57,098 nt of DNA from Cloacimonetes bacterium UBA5210 (GCA_002412625.1 DHVK01000001.1:1-57098); one strand, 5' to 3'; shown: positions 1 through 9,584, counted from the stretch's first letter. The notes: a model not told the origin generated them from the sequence alone. Made by a program: numbers and translations.

Positions 1-2336
1 ATTGCCGTTACAACCGGCATTGCGGTCTGGGGCAGATAGGCAGCCATATTCCAGCCGCTGGCCAGGGGGAGCGGGGTGTTTGCCGGGATTTGGTTACCGG
101 TAACGCTCCAGGTTGCAGCGCTGTTCATTTTGATGCTGTAAGCCTTGCCGTCGGTCAGGGAGGTCAGGCTGGAATAGGGATTATCGGGAATATACACTCC
201 ATCGGTGCCCTTGATCTGCGCCACAGCCCCGGCAATATTGCCCAAGATCGCCGGGAGAGAATGATCCGCGGGCGATACATTCAGGGACGCCAGGTTCCAA
301 CCGATTGATAGCGGCACATTTTGGGTATATTGAACTGCTCCGTTGAGTTCAACGATAGCACGGATCATAATCTCGCCCCCGGAATAAGCGCCCCAGGTAC
401 CTCCGGTGGTGATATAGCTGTGTCCGAAGCTACTGGTGTCCACACCGATTTGAGGGTAGTTTGTGTTAACCAGCATCCCCAGGAAGAAACGACCCTCAGG
501 AATGGTGATTTCGTCTGGAAACGGGATGTAGTTCCAGCCCGGGATTATGCTGCTGGCGGGATACTGGAACTGAAAAATCAAGGGTCCTGGCATGCCTGTC
601 GTGTTATTGTATTCGTAAACCCGCATAATCAAGCCGTTGATATTTACAGTATGAATGTAAACTGCAGCGTATTGTACGGTTAGAGATTGATTGGCAAAAG
701 TATTATGTAACACGGCCATTTGCTGAATTGTGGGAAGAATCAAGCCCATCTCAGCGCTGCCGTCATCATAGGCGGATTCGGTTTGATCGGAAGACATCAC
801 AAAAACGATTTGGGAGTTAGAAGCGGTTGATTCGTCTGTGCCATACATAGCGGTTACATAGTAGCTATGTATTCCGTTATCCACGTTAATTTCGGTATAT
901 TGGGTCACAGTGCCGGGTAGTTGGGTGATCATGATTCCGTTGCGATAAACCCTGTAGTTGCTAACGTTACGCTCTGTTCTTGCAGCGCTGGATTCCCTGC
1001 GTAAAGCACCGGTGCCGATGGAGTCGCTGTTTTCACCGCAATACTGCAGCCATCCTTCTTCTCCATCATCTCCTCCGGTACCGGGGGCATCCCAATCCAA
1101 CAACACATTCATACCACTAACCGTGGCCGTTAAGTTCTCCGGTGGAGCTACAAAGACATCGTTATAAATCTTGAAATCGTCGATCATGATGCCGGTGCCG
1201 TTTACAGTATCGTTGGATTTGAAATACCAGCGGAATTTCACGGTCTGGCCGCCGAAATTTGTGATCAATCCGTTCAGGGAGAAGCTTTCAATCATGGAAC
1301 TCCAGGTCGTGGGAGCATCGCTGTACACATAGTTGTTGCCCGTTGGATCGGCGTACGGATTGCTCATCGCGTTCCAGGTCAAGCCATCGTTGGTAGAGAT
1401 TTCCCAGCCCCAGTAATCCACATTGGGGAAGGTGCCGGTGTCGGTGAAACTGCCCTTGATCATGAAGTCTGCCCTGATATCGCCTTCGGATGGCAGGGTG
1501 ATGGCAGGGCTGATCAGATAGTTCAGCATATTCGGGTTGTAAGTGCCGGTGGCGTTTTGGTTTTTCATCACCTGTGTGGGGGAGGGGGCGCCGGCTTCGG
1601 TTGCGATGTGCCAAAGCTGCCCTCCCACGGGAACCAGACTGGCCCAGGTCATTTGGCCATCGTTAACGCCATTGTTGGTGTATCCACCAAAACTTATATC
1701 GTCCAGCATCACGCCAAACAATTGAGCTTCATCACTGGTGCAATGGGCAGGGTCAGAAGCAAAGGCAAAGCGGATCTTTACGCTTTGGCCCACATAGGCA
1801 GAGAGGCTGAAAGTGGCTGTGGCCCAGTTCGTAAGCATGCCGCCCCATCCGGGGATGCCGGGGCCTTCACCGTGTTCGCTGCCAAAGGCATAGGAACTGG
1901 TGTAATGATACGCCGGGCTGCCGGTGATCACATTCCAGGTGCTTCCGCCATTGGTGGAAACTCGCACGTTGAATGAATCCCAACCATTGTATTCGCCGGT
2001 TCCTCCGACTGATTCGAGACCGAGTCTCATTTTGAAAGTTAAGGTTGCGTTTGCCGCGCTTAGTGTACGAGCGGGTGTGTCCAACACCAGATACTGGTGG
2101 TCATAATAACCGCCGATGTTAGCTCCGGATGCAAGAGCAGGGTCTCCCATCCACCAAGCATTGCCCTGGGCACCGCCATAGTTGTAAATGTGCCAGTTAT
2201 TAGGGCTTTGTGTGCCATCAAACATCTGCCAACCAGTGGCGCCGGATTCAAAATCTTCATGATATGCCACTACTTCATAAGCTTGAGCAGCACATGTGAG
2301 CAAAACCAACAAAATGATAAGCCAATACTTCTTCAT
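1..2336 (-). CDS. Secreted multidomain surface protein, N-terminal part (runs off the left edge)
   Basis: An open (-) frame runs from ATG at 2334-2336 to base 1 without a stop. AGGAGG lies just upstream of the ATG. The product starts with a signal peptide (MKKYWLIILLVLLTCAAQA), followed by two MAM/choice-of-anchor-like beta-sandwich regions (first beginning YHEDFESG), a fibronectin-III-like segment, and the start of a paired SGWN...VYIPDNPYSSL module. The same module pair occurs in the product of 52799-56167. The first 25 bases of the window equal the last 25; joining the ends continues this frame into 56275-57073 and gives one 1044-residue protein ending in a FlgD-like/T9SS sorting domain. 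Role unknown; a cell-surface or secreted protein is the likely call. The family resemblance is my reading of motifs. Confidence 0.8.
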   Translation of the reverse strand, partial: MKKYWLIILLVLLTCAAQAYEVVAYHEDFESGATGWQMFDGTQSPNNWHIYNYGGAQGNAWWMGDPALASGANIGGYYDHQYLVLDTPARTLSAANATLTFKMRLGLESVGGTGEYNGWDSFNVRVSTNGGSTWNVITGSPAYHYTSSYAFGSEHGEGPGIPGWGGMLTNWATATFSLSAYVGQSVKIRFAFASDPAHCTSDEAQLFGVMLDDISFGGYTNNGVNDGQMTWASLVPVGGQLWHIATEAGAPSPTQVMKNQNATGTYNPNMLNYLISPAITLPSEGDIRADFMIKGSFTDTGTFPNVDYWGWEISTNDGLTWNAMSNPYADPTGNNYVYSDAPTTWSSMIESFSLNGLITNFGGQTVKFRWYFKSNDTVNGTGIMIDDFKIYNDVFVAPPENLTATVSGMNVLLDWDAPGTGGDDGEEGWLQYCGENSDSIGTGALRRESSAARTERNVSNYRVYRNGIMITQLPGTVTQYTEINVDNGIHSYYVTAMYGTDESTASNSQIVFVMSSDQTESAYDDGSAEMGLILPTIQQMAVLHNTFANQSLTVQYAAVYIHTVNINGLIMRVYEYNNTTGMPGPLIFQFQYPASSIIPGWNYIPFPDEITIPEGRFFLGMLVNTNYPQIGVDTSSFGHSYITTGGTWGAYSGGEIMIRAIVELNGAVQYTQNVPLSIGWNLASLNVSPADHSLPAILGNIAGAVAQIKGTDGVYIPDNPYSSLTSLTDGKAYSIKMNSAATWSVTGNQIPANTPLPLASGWNMAAYLPQTAMPVVTA

Positions 2337-3288
2337 TTTTCCTCCTGAACTTCCTTGGTTATCTTCTAAATCAAGACTCTTTAATGTCGTAGCTGTTTCT
2401 TCTTACTACAAGATCCAGAATATCTTGTCAATCGCTTTTTCTTCGATCTGAGATAGTTATTGTCGGTCCAAAAAACTCCCGTCGATCTAATCTGCATAAT
2501 AAAGTGCTATGGCACAGTAGATAAGCCTATCCAAGCAAGCATCAATGCTGTGTAAAATATTCCACACGAAGCAGTATTTGGTTGAAATCTGCATGTTTGC
2601 AGGATGAACTTTTGGCTGAGTGTACTCTGGGTCATGTCTTAAAGCATTTAAACTCAGACGAACAGAGTGGGGCATAGTTACTTGCCCTGAGCGAGGACAG
2701 TGTTCAGCCGCTTAACCTGTTTGGCTGCAATTCAGATAATTCTGATCCTTGAGATTGAACGAGTCAAATGGAGCAGCGCTTGGCCGCAGATTCTGAATAC
2801 AGAATTCACTGCAATTCCCGGTAGCTCTGCAATTCTTGTTAAATCGGTTTCACGCTGATATTGAGCTGTTATGAAGCTATGAGCACGGGAGCAAAAGGCC
2901 TTGATCTCAGCTTGAGCAGTGCTTGGTAAATGAGCTTGGGGAAGGAGGTCTCCTGAAAGCTCAAGATTGAGAGGTTCAAGACATAGCCTAAGCCAATAAT
3001 CTTCAGAAATCTCATGCATTGTGGGGACAAATTGCGCCAAATCTGTATGGATGTGGATTGGGGATGCTCTTTCCCAGAAAATATCCCACATGGCGCAAAG
3101 CGAATTTGAAGTATATTGGAAAACTATCAACAGCTTGCAAAAGCGGAATATATCAGTAATCCCAGCTTAATCTGCTGTTAGAGTGGAATCAAATCGATTG
3201 AAAATGTTCAATTATCCACAGAAAATACTTGTCAAAAAATCTAGTATCTAAAAATGTGGTTGTGTGAAAAACAATCCTGGAGTCGCTT
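2337..3288. other. Non-coding gap with one copy of the AAGCTG-rich repeat
   Basis: No gene with a good start, ribosome site and protein-like composition is visible. A (-) frame at 2732-3130 is open but overlaps the 60-bp interspersed repeat at 2853-2916, so it is probably not a gene, although parts of it look protein-like and a decayed gene cannot be excluded. The promoter of the secreted-protein gene that starts at 2336 should lie in 2340-2480. Confidence 0.5.
2853..2916 (-). repeat. AAGCTG-rich interspersed repeat, copy 1
   Basis: One of five intergenic copies (others at 20055, 32164, 41641 and 49824). On the (-) strand it reads AAGCTGAGATC, then a GTGCTCATAG core, then ATAACAGCTC and TATCAGC. 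The AGCT blocks are spaced roughly one helical turn apart and partly form an inverted repeat. Function unknown. Confidence 0.6.
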
Positions 3289-3540
3289 ATGAAGTACACC
3301 TTTGATGATGGTACGACAGTTGATCTCACCAGGATAGTCAGCGTATCGCCGATCCGGGATCTCGGACCGGATCCGGAGACTATCACGATGAGCAAGATCG
3401 GATTTACGGTTCATTTAAACCGACGTGAATTTGTACAAATAGCCAAACACTATCACTACGCGGATTGGGCATCGGTAAAAATTGAGCTTGAGAATGTTCG
3501 AAGAGACTTGCTTGCCAAATTGGCAGACATTACAGCTTGA
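3289..3540 (+). CDS. Small hypothetical protein (83 aa)
   Basis: The 83-residue frame starts with ATG after a TGGAG ribosome site and ends just before a strong palindromic terminator, so it looks like a real single-gene unit. The protein has no signal peptide, membrane segment or cysteine. It begins MKYTFDDGTTVDLTRIVSV, reads like a small beta-strand domain, and continues into a charged helix near residues 60-83. I do not recognise the family. It is convergent with sppA. Confidence 0.6.
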   Translation: MKYTFDDGTTVDLTRIVSVSPIRDLGPDPETITMSKIGFTVHLNRREFVQIAKHYHYADWASVKIELENVRRDLLAKLADITA

Positions 3541-3570
3541 TGGGTTCTGAGTTTTAATACAAAAGAAAGA

Positions 3571-3592
3571 GGGTGGTCACTAGTGACCACCC
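3571..3592. terminator. Bidirectional terminator between convergent genes
   Basis: A perfect 22-bp palindrome (GGGTGGTCACT and its complement) with A-rich sequence on the left and TTTGTTT on the right. It lies between the stop of the small hypothetical gene and the stop of sppA and can serve both. Confidence 0.75.
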
Positions 3593-3610
3593 TTTGTTTA
3601 TCTAGGTGAT

Positions 3611-6067
3611 TTAGAATGTTTGGTCAGATATGTTAATCGGGCTAAGCATCAAGGCTTTCTCCTCAGAGAAGTCCTGCCACAATTCGAAAATCTGAATGTA
3701 TTCTTTACTCATGCTATCGAAGGCTCCGAGCCCCAGCATATTCATCAAAGACCTGCTTTCGATTTCGAGCTGGATCCCTTCTTGGGAACTGGTAGCGTCA
3801 ACGAGGCGGATGGATCCTTTGATGCCGGTTAGTTCGCGCATGTGCTGCAGCGCAATGTCCATTCCGCCAAGATCATCCACCAGGCCGTTGTTTTTGGCTT
3901 GCTCGCCGGTCCAGACACGACCTTGGGCGATTTCATGGACCTGCTCTTTGCTCAGGTTCTTTCTGCCTTCGGCAACTATATTGACGAAATCCTCATAAAC
4001 ATGTTCGATAGACGCAGAAACAAGATCTTTTTCGGATTGAGTCCAGGGTCTGGAAAGGGCTCCGAGATCGGCTCTTTCGCCCATTTTGACCGTGCTCCAG
4101 TTTACCTTGATCTTTTTGAACATCTCGGTAGCATTGGGAATGATGCCGATCACGCCGATGGATCCGGTAATGGTCGCAGGATCCGCCACAATGCGGTCTG
4201 CCTGGGCAGAAATGTAGTATCCCCCGCTGGCAGCAGCTCCCGCCATGGAGACTACTACAGGCTTCTTGTTTTCGCTCTGGGCAAGGCTGAGCTCGCGCAG
4301 AATGATGTCGGACGCCTGAGCACTGCCGCCACCGCTATCTACACGCAAGATGATGCCTTTGTATTTATCGTCCTTGCGGGCATTGCGGATCAGATCGACC
4401 GTGGTTTGATGCGCGATCTTCTGGCCGGGTGTTCCTTTACCCATTACGATGTTTCCACTGGCGTAGATAACCGCCACAAGGTTTTCTCTGGGTTGGGACC
4501 AATCATAGGTCCGATAATCGGTAAGACTGGTGCTTTTATGGGTGATGCTGAAATCCTTTTTGAGTTGGTCGTTCAGTTCATCCTGATAGAGCAGTTTGTC
4601 CACCAGGCCTTGATCCACAGCGTGTTGAGCGATGAAGTAGGGACCTTGATCGACAAGGCTTTGCACCGGTTTCTGCAGTTTATCGCCACGTCCCAGGTTG
4701 ATCTGAGCGATCATCTGGTCATAGATGTTTTGTAATAGTGATTCATACACTTCACGTTCGGCGGCGGTCATTTCGTTTTCGCTGAACATGTTCCCGGCGT
4801 TTTTGTATTTATGGCTGCGGAAGTTGATCGCCTCGATGCCCAGGCTGTGCAGCGCGTCTTTCAGATAGGGGCTGGAAATGGATAAGCCGCGTAGATCGAG
4901 GCTACCCATCGGATTGAGATAGATTTTATCCGAAATCGCTGAGCCGAAGATGTATCCACCATTTGAGATGTTATCGTAATAGATAGCTACTTTCTTGCCG
5001 GAGGCGCGGAAATCCTGAAAGGCGGAAACCAGCTCTTGCTGAAGAGCGAACGAGGTGCCGAAGGAAGGGTTGATCAGCAAAATCCCGGAAACTGCCGGGT
5101 CTTCCTTGGCTTGCTTGAGTTCACGGGTGATTTCCTGGATTCCCCGGGTGCCTTTCTCAAAGAGGCTGAAAGGCCCGAATTTGTATTTGGGTGCCTTGAA
5201 GCTAACCACTGTGGCTTTGGCAGGCATCTGATACCAGGTGGGTTTGATGATTCCGAGGAAAGGCTTGAAGGCTTTCTCGTTCATATGAACATAAGCATAG
5301 CCGTAGTTGTCGTTTTCTCTGGCGCGGACCAGGGAGCCGATCTCTCCGCTACGGGCACTGAGGCTGAAATTGATGAGCGCTGTTTCTTCATCCAGGTTGT
5401 AGGTGGCGCCAAGTTTAACGCCGTCCACAAGCTGAGTATTGATGCCCAAAATCGGTTTCTTGATCTTGTAGCCATCAGCACTCAGATAAGAGTAGTTCAG
5501 ATCAGCAGATAGCTCCAGACGGTAATCCGCGATGGCGGGGATCATGGCGAGGGGACGCAGTGCCAGACCACCACGGTAGAAGGGGCGGTCGTGCATGGGG
5601 TTTTCCAGAGTAAAAGCCAAGGAAGCAGAATTGTGGGGGCGGTAGGTAACGCCGCTTCGGAAGGTGCCGTCTTCAACGCTGCCATCGGCAAAGCGGTAAT
5701 TGGTGCCCAGATACAGATTGGGCAGGATGTGGGCAGGCAGTGCTTCAAAGCCTGTGCCAATCAGATGATATCCCTTGCTTTGATTACGTTCATAGGTGTA
5801 GGCCAGATTGCCGGCGTTCAGCATCAGCCAATAGCGTTTTTGGAAGCGATCTTCATCGGCAAGATGCACCAAAGCGATGCCATCAGCGTGGCCGGTGGCA
5901 ATCAGAGAGGGGTTTGAATAAGGAATGAAAACATTATCGATTCCGGCGATGGGAAATTCCTGCCAACCCATTTGCATGTAATCCATATCAGCGATGTTTT
6001 GCGCGCCGAGAGTGGATAAAACACAGAGCAGGAGCATGAGCAGAAGGGGCAGATAGCTACTTTTCAT
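3611..6067 (-). CDS. sppA: Signal peptide peptidase SppA (protease IV, S49) with an N-terminal beta-rich extension
   Basis: An 818-residue serine protease expected to degrade cleaved signal peptides at the inner membrane. Residues 1-22 are a signal peptide. Residues ~25-280 are beta-rich and barrel-like (alternating aromatic/polar strands such as LAYTYERN) and are not part of normal SppA. Two S49 repeats follow. The Lys-Ser dyad is visible: Lys422 in SHKYKNAG (family motif YKSA) and Ser614 in AAASGGYY, followed by ITGSIGVIG. E. coli SppA has ~618 residues, so the extension explains the extra length. Start chosen because AGGAG lies ~6 bases upstream. It lies 58 bp downstream of the aroDE stop and could be the last gene of that operon or have its own promoter. 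Family assignment is sure; the role of the extension is not known. Confidence 0.93.
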   Translation of the reverse strand: MKSSYLPLLLMLLLCVLSTLGAQNIADMDYMQMGWQEFPIAGIDNVFIPYSNPSLIATGHADGIALVHLADEDRFQKRYWLMLNAGNLAYTYERNQSKGYHLIGTGFEALPAHILPNLYLGTNYRFADGSVEDGTFRSGVTYRPHNSASLAFTLENPMHDRPFYRGGLALRPLAMIPAIADYRLELSADLNYSYLSADGYKIKKPILGINTQLVDGVKLGATYNLDEETALINFSLSARSGEIGSLVRARENDNYGYAYVHMNEKAFKPFLGIIKPTWYQMPAKATVVSFKAPKYKFGPFSLFEKGTRGIQEITRELKQAKEDPAVSGILLINPSFGTSFALQQELVSAFQDFRASGKKVAIYYDNISNGGYIFGSAISDKIYLNPMGSLDLRGLSISSPYLKDALHSLGIEAINFRSHKYKNAGNMFSENEMTAAEREVYESLLQNIYDQMIAQINLGRGDKLQKPVQSLVDQGPYFIAQHAVDQGLVDKLLYQDELNDQLKKDFSITHKSTSLTDYRTYDWSQPRENLVAVIYASGNIVMGKGTPGQKIAHQTTVDLIRNARKDDKYKGIILRVDSGGGSAQASDIILRELSLAQSENKKPVVVSMAGAAASGGYYISAQADRIVADPATITGSIGVIGIIPNATEMFKKIKVNWSTVKMGERADLGALSRPWTQSEKDLVSASIEHVYEDFVNIVAEGRKNLSKEQVHEIAQGRVWTGEQAKNNGLVDDLGGMDIALQHMRELTGIKGSIRLVDATSSQEGIQLEIESRSLMNMLGLGAFDSMSKEYIQIFELWQDFSEEKALMLSPINISDQTF

Positions 6068-6125
6068 AGTAGACTCCTATACATTTATTTCAAATAGCTC
6101 CCTAAACAGAGTCAATTGTTTTCAG

Positions 6126-7493
6126 CTACGAGTTTGTGTCAAGGTTTTGTGTGTTTGGATACATAAAACAGTCTAACTGGTGAATAAATTGAAGTTCCCA
6201 GAAAGTGTAGGAATCCACCAACGGAATCTCATTCTCGTAAGCTATCTCTTCCAAGCGGGAGATAGGTTGGGGCAAGGGGAGGTTGATCAGCGCGTTGAAT
6301 TTTGGCAGAACGCCAAGGTCGTCCGCAAGCTCCTGACCCAAAGGGCTGGCGTTGATCAGAAGGTCATATTCATCCCGGTTGGGATCTTGCAAGTGGTATT
6401 TCTTTTGAAGCTTTGATACTGCCTCCGCGTTTCTGCCCATGACATACAGCTTCACATAGCCCAGGCGCTGGAGTTTCTGGATAAATGCTGTTGCGCAGGA
6501 GCCGCTGCCATAGATCAGGACGGAGGCGGTATTGTCGATCTTAAGCTCTTTCAGGGACTGCTGCAATGCCAGGACGTCTGTGTTTTGGGCGTATAGATAT
6601 GCATCCAGCTCTTCATTATAGCGGTTTCGATCGTGTTTCACCGGGTAGAGCTGAATGGAGTTGAGCGGACTAATGCCGCAATGGAAGTATGCACCTATCA
6701 ACTCTTTGAAGGGGTTGGTAATGGCGATTCCACCTATGCGGTGGACGCGCCTCAGAAACATGACTGCCGATATCGCTTCATCAATATCTTGAGCCGGAAT
6801 GGGGACGTATGCTGCTTCTATATGGTTCTCTACCATGAGATGGTTGCCGATGGTGATCGATCCGCTTTGGCTCACTTTGTGGTTTCCGATGATTGGGAAC
6901 AGAGACGCTTTCGGGTTGGCCAGTGTGATCGTCAACGGTAGCATTTCCTGCATAGTAGGCTGGCCTTCAAAAAGAGGTTCATCCAGCGCCATATAACAGC
7001 CGTAGGAATTGAACTGGTAGAAGATCGAGCGCTGAAACAAAGCCCATTTTCCAGATACGTTGAAGATGAATTTACGCTCAGGGGTATCGCTGATCATCGC
7101 TGAGGTTTCGATCAGTTCCTCCAGTGATGCGGCTTCATAAACCAGTTTGTACACTTCTGCCGCCTGGGGATGCTTCAGAAAGCTTCTAATCTGGTCGCGG
7201 TCAAATCCGGGAAGATGCGTGGAAAGAATCAAGCGGGAAGGATCCACAAGACTCTGATATTGTTCCAGATCGCTTACATCCAGATCTACCAGAGCGCGCG
7301 AGGCAAACATCTGTTCCACCAGTGCCGTACAGAGCAGCTCGCCTCTGCAGGTTAGGATGGTGGCGTCATCAAAGGCAGAGAAATCGATGCTTTGCCAAGC
7401 GGAATATGAATCCAGGCGATATTCGGTGTAGCGGGGGTTGTAGGTTTTTCGCAGTTTATCGGGGGAGTAGTTCAGGCATTCAACGATCATCAT
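6126..7493 (-). CDS. aroDE: Bifunctional 3-dehydroquinate dehydratase (type I) / shikimate dehydrogenase
   Basis: A 455-residue fusion catalysing shikimate-pathway steps 3 and 4 in the cytoplasm. Residues 1-~190 are type I dehydroquinase: EYRLD, His93 in STHLPG and Schiff-base Lys116 in EVYKLVYEA. Residues ~195-450 are shikimate dehydrogenase: LFPIIGNHKVSQS (substrate site), Lys263 in TNPFKE, NTD at 304-306, and GSGSCA at 330-335 (NADP-binding loop). The AroD part is shorter than free-standing AroD and its C-terminal GRPSR-like region is altered. The start ATG overlaps the aroC stop (ATGA), so translation is coupled. The order aroD-aroE is that of plant and some bacterial fusions. Confidence 0.9.
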   Translation of the reverse strand: MMIVECLNYSPDKLRKTYNPRYTEYRLDSYSAWQSIDFSAFDDATILTCRGELLCTALVEQMFASRALVDLDVSDLEQYQSLVDPSRLILSTHLPGFDRDQIRSFLKHPQAAEVYKLVYEAASLEELIETSAMISDTPERKFIFNVSGKWALFQRSIFYQFNSYGCYMALDEPLFEGQPTMQEMLPLTITLANPKASLFPIIGNHKVSQSGSITIGNHLMVENHIEAAYVPIPAQDIDEAISAVMFLRRVHRIGGIAITNPFKELIGAYFHCGISPLNSIQLYPVKHDRNRYNEELDAYLYAQNTDVLALQQSLKELKIDNTASVLIYGSGSCATAFIQKLQRLGYVKLYVMGRNAEAVSKLQKKYHLQDPNRDEYDLLINASPLGQELADDLGVLPKFNALINLPLPQPISRLEEIAYENEIPLVDSYTFWELQFIHQLDCFMYPNTQNLDTNS

Positions 7494-8785
7494 ATAGCGC
7501 TTATCCTTAAGTTTAGCTTCATCAGCTCATCCACCAAATCCACGTCCAAATCCAGTTCTTGGGCCAGAGCACGGACTTTGTGTGCTATTTCCCGCTCCCG
7601 CTCCGGGTCTTTGGGATGCAGGTCGTGGGTTGCTTTGTAGAGTTTCACATGTTTTACCACTTCCTTGCGGCGTTTGAGCAACATTATGAGGTCTTCATCC
7701 AGTTTATTCAGAGCCTCCCGATATCCGGCAAGATCCTGATTTCGGGAGATAAGTTTTTGATATTGAACAGCGTCTGCCAGACAAATGGTGAGCATTGCTT
7801 CCACCACGGGAATCAAGCGCGGGATGTGACAACTGTCGTGGCGGCCTGAGATGCTGATCTTACGGTCAGTTCCATCGTGATCGATGGTGTCTTGTTCTAT
7901 ACTGATCCCGGATACGGGGCGGATGATGAGGTCAAAGCATAGCTCCTCCCCGGTGCTTACTCCGCCCAGGATGCCGCCATGGTGATTGCTTTGCAGCCTC
8001 CCCGCTTTGAATTGGTCGTTGCACCAGGAACCGGGTTTTTTGGCAAGCTCCAGACCATCGCCAAACATGATGCCGCGCACAGATCCAATACTGAGCATGG
8101 CCTTGGCGATGTTCGCGGAGAGCTTATCGTAGATGGGATCTCCCAAGCCGGCAGGGACGTTTTCGGCTGTTACGCGGATGATGCCGCCAATGCTGTCTCC
8201 GGCGGCGCGGATGCTCTCAACATAAGCCAGAAGATCGGTATAGCTGTCCGCATCCGGCCAGTGGAAGGTGTTTTCCGGAGCAGTCTTGCCCGGCGCGGAA
8301 CTCATTTCGCCGATCTGAAGTGTGCTGACTAAAATTTTGATTTCCGGAATATAAGTTCTGACGAGTTCTGCTGCAATCACTCTGGCCACAGTTTCTCTTC
8401 CGGAAGCGCGCCCCCCACCCCGGTAGTCAAATATATGGTATTTCTTCAGCCAAGCGTAATCCGCATATCCGGGGCGAATGAGATCTTTGATAGCTTCGTA
8501 ATCCCGGCTCCGGGCGGCTTGATTGCGAATGATGATGCACAAGGGGGCTCCGGTGGTTTTGCCTTCGAAGACTCCGGATAGAATCTCGATATCATCCGGC
8601 TCGATTCTGGCAGTGCTATATAATCCCTTGGGCGCGCGAAGTTTGAGTACAGCGCGGATTTCTTCCAGGGGGAGCTCTTTATTGGGAATCGGGCTATCAA
8701 AAAGAATCCCAACGGCAGGACCGTGGGATTCACCAAAAGTGCTGATGCCAAGTATGGAGGATAGTTTATTTGACGACATCATCAA
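7490..8785 (-). CDS. aroC: Chorismate synthase fused to an AroQ-type chorismate mutase
   Basis: A 431-residue protein. Residues ~8-348 are chorismate synthase (EPSP to chorismate, FMN-dependent): STFGESHG (His21), GGGRASGRETVARV and SGRHDSCH are recognisable. The usual RRPGQ segment reads RAPKGLYSTAR and RHDPC reads RHDSC, so it is a divergent member. Residues ~353-431 form a type II chorismate mutase helix bundle: REALNKLDEDLIMLLKRR, then KDPERERE. The fused protein could make chorismate and pass it to prephenate. The gene begins inside the end of the PPIase gene (20-bp overlap) and ends in an ATGA overlap with aroDE. Three ATGs in a row make the exact start uncertain by one or two codons. 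Confidence 0.92.
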   Translation of the reverse strand: MMMSSNKLSSILGISTFGESHGPAVGILFDSPIPNKELPLEEIRAVLKLRAPKGLYSTARIEPDDIEILSGVFEGKTTGAPLCIIIRNQAARSRDYEAIKDLIRPGYADYAWLKKYHIFDYRGGGRASGRETVARVIAAELVRTYIPEIKILVSTLQIGEMSSAPGKTAPENTFHWPDADSYTDLLAYVESIRAAGDSIGGIIRVTAENVPAGLGDPIYDKLSANIAKAMLSIGSVRGIMFGDGLELAKKPGSWCNDQFKAGRLQSNHHGGILGGVSTGEELCFDLIIRPVSGISIEQDTIDHDGTDRKISISGRHDSCHIPRLIPVVEAMLTICLADAVQYQKLISRNQDLAGYREALNKLDEDLIMLLKRRKEVVKHVKLYKATHDLHPKDPEREREIAHKVRALAQELDLDVDLVDELMKLNLRISAI

Positions 8786-9584
8786 ATACTAAAATCTGAT
8801 GCTTGAATTCCTCATAAAGCTCGCTCAGATGGCGCATCAAGAAGTATTCCCGCTCCATCTGCAGAATGTGACAGGCAAGGCTGTCCTTGATCTCGTCAAA
8901 AGGGATTGGGCTTTTACACTTGCGTTCTGTGAGCATGAGGATGTGGTACCCCTCCGGGCTGGCAAAGGGCATGCTGATTTCGTTGAGCTGGAGCTCAAAC
9001 GCTACTTCGTCGATCTGGGGATAGAGTTTTCCACGGGGGAAATAGCCCAGGTCACCGCAGCATTCGTTGGATGGGCAGTGACTGCATTTATAGCATTCAC
9101 TGGCAAAATCTTCCTGATTCCGGATGCGGGCCCGGATCTCGGTGATGCGATCCAGAGCATTATCGCCTTTGATCAGAATATGGGAGCAGCGCACCATTTC
9201 TTCGCTGCAAAAGATGTGAATCTGTTCGTCATAGAGCTCTCGGAGCTTTGCTTCTTCGATGGGGATTTCTGCTGGAAACAGGGAGGCGATATATTTGCGA
9301 ATCAGGATGTTGCGCTTGATCAGAGTTTCCATTTCAATGGCGTCCATATCCTGCAGAGAGCCGGCGGGCAGACCGAAGGGTTCATCCTCATCCAGAATCT
9401 CCATCAAAGCAATATCAAACTCTTCGTCGCTAACTGCAAGACCTTTCTTGTTCGCTTTTTCCAAAAGCAGACAACGGTCAATTAAACGCCTCAGCGCTTG
9501 GGCTCCATTCCCGCCACAGGCGATTTCGCGCGTGACGTCTTGTTCGGATATTTCATGATTAACTACTTTGGCTATGATTTTCAC
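8766..9584 (-). CDS. Parvulin-type peptidyl-prolyl isomerase, cytoplasmic, cysteine-rich
   Basis: A 272-residue protein of the PpiC/SurA/NifM type. Residues ~1-120 form an all-helical chaperone-like part (LIDRCLLLEKANKKGLAVSD resembles SurA N-terminal helices). Residues ~130-222 are a rotamase domain (RCSHILIK ... ECCGDLGYFPRGKL ... FASPEGYHIL). There is no signal peptide, unlike SurA/PrsA, so it should act in the cytoplasm. Five cysteines cluster at 164, 167, 170, 175 and 176, where the family usually has S-x-CPS and GGDLG; a metal site is possible. It overlaps miaA by 26 bp and aroC by 20 bp, inside a housekeeping operon. The substrate is unknown. Confidence 0.85.
   Translation of the reverse strand: MKIIAKVVNHEISEQDVTREIACGGNGAQALRRLIDRCLLLEKANKKGLAVSDEEFDIALMEILDEDEPFGLPAGSLQDMDAIEMETLIKRNILIRKYIASLFPAEIPIEEAKLRELYDEQIHIFCSEEMVRCSHILIKGDNALDRITEIRARIRNQEDFASECYKCSHCPSNECCGDLGYFPRGKLYPQIDEVAFELQLNEISMPFASPEGYHILMLTERKCKSPIPFDEIKDSLACHILQMEREYFLMRHLSELYEEFKHQILVFDDVVK

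Noticed and set aside
2732..3130. 132-codon (-) open frame
   Set aside because: It overlaps the interspersed repeat (2853-2916), which occurs elsewhere outside genes, and there is no clear ribosome site; protein-like pieces exist but not enough to call a gene.
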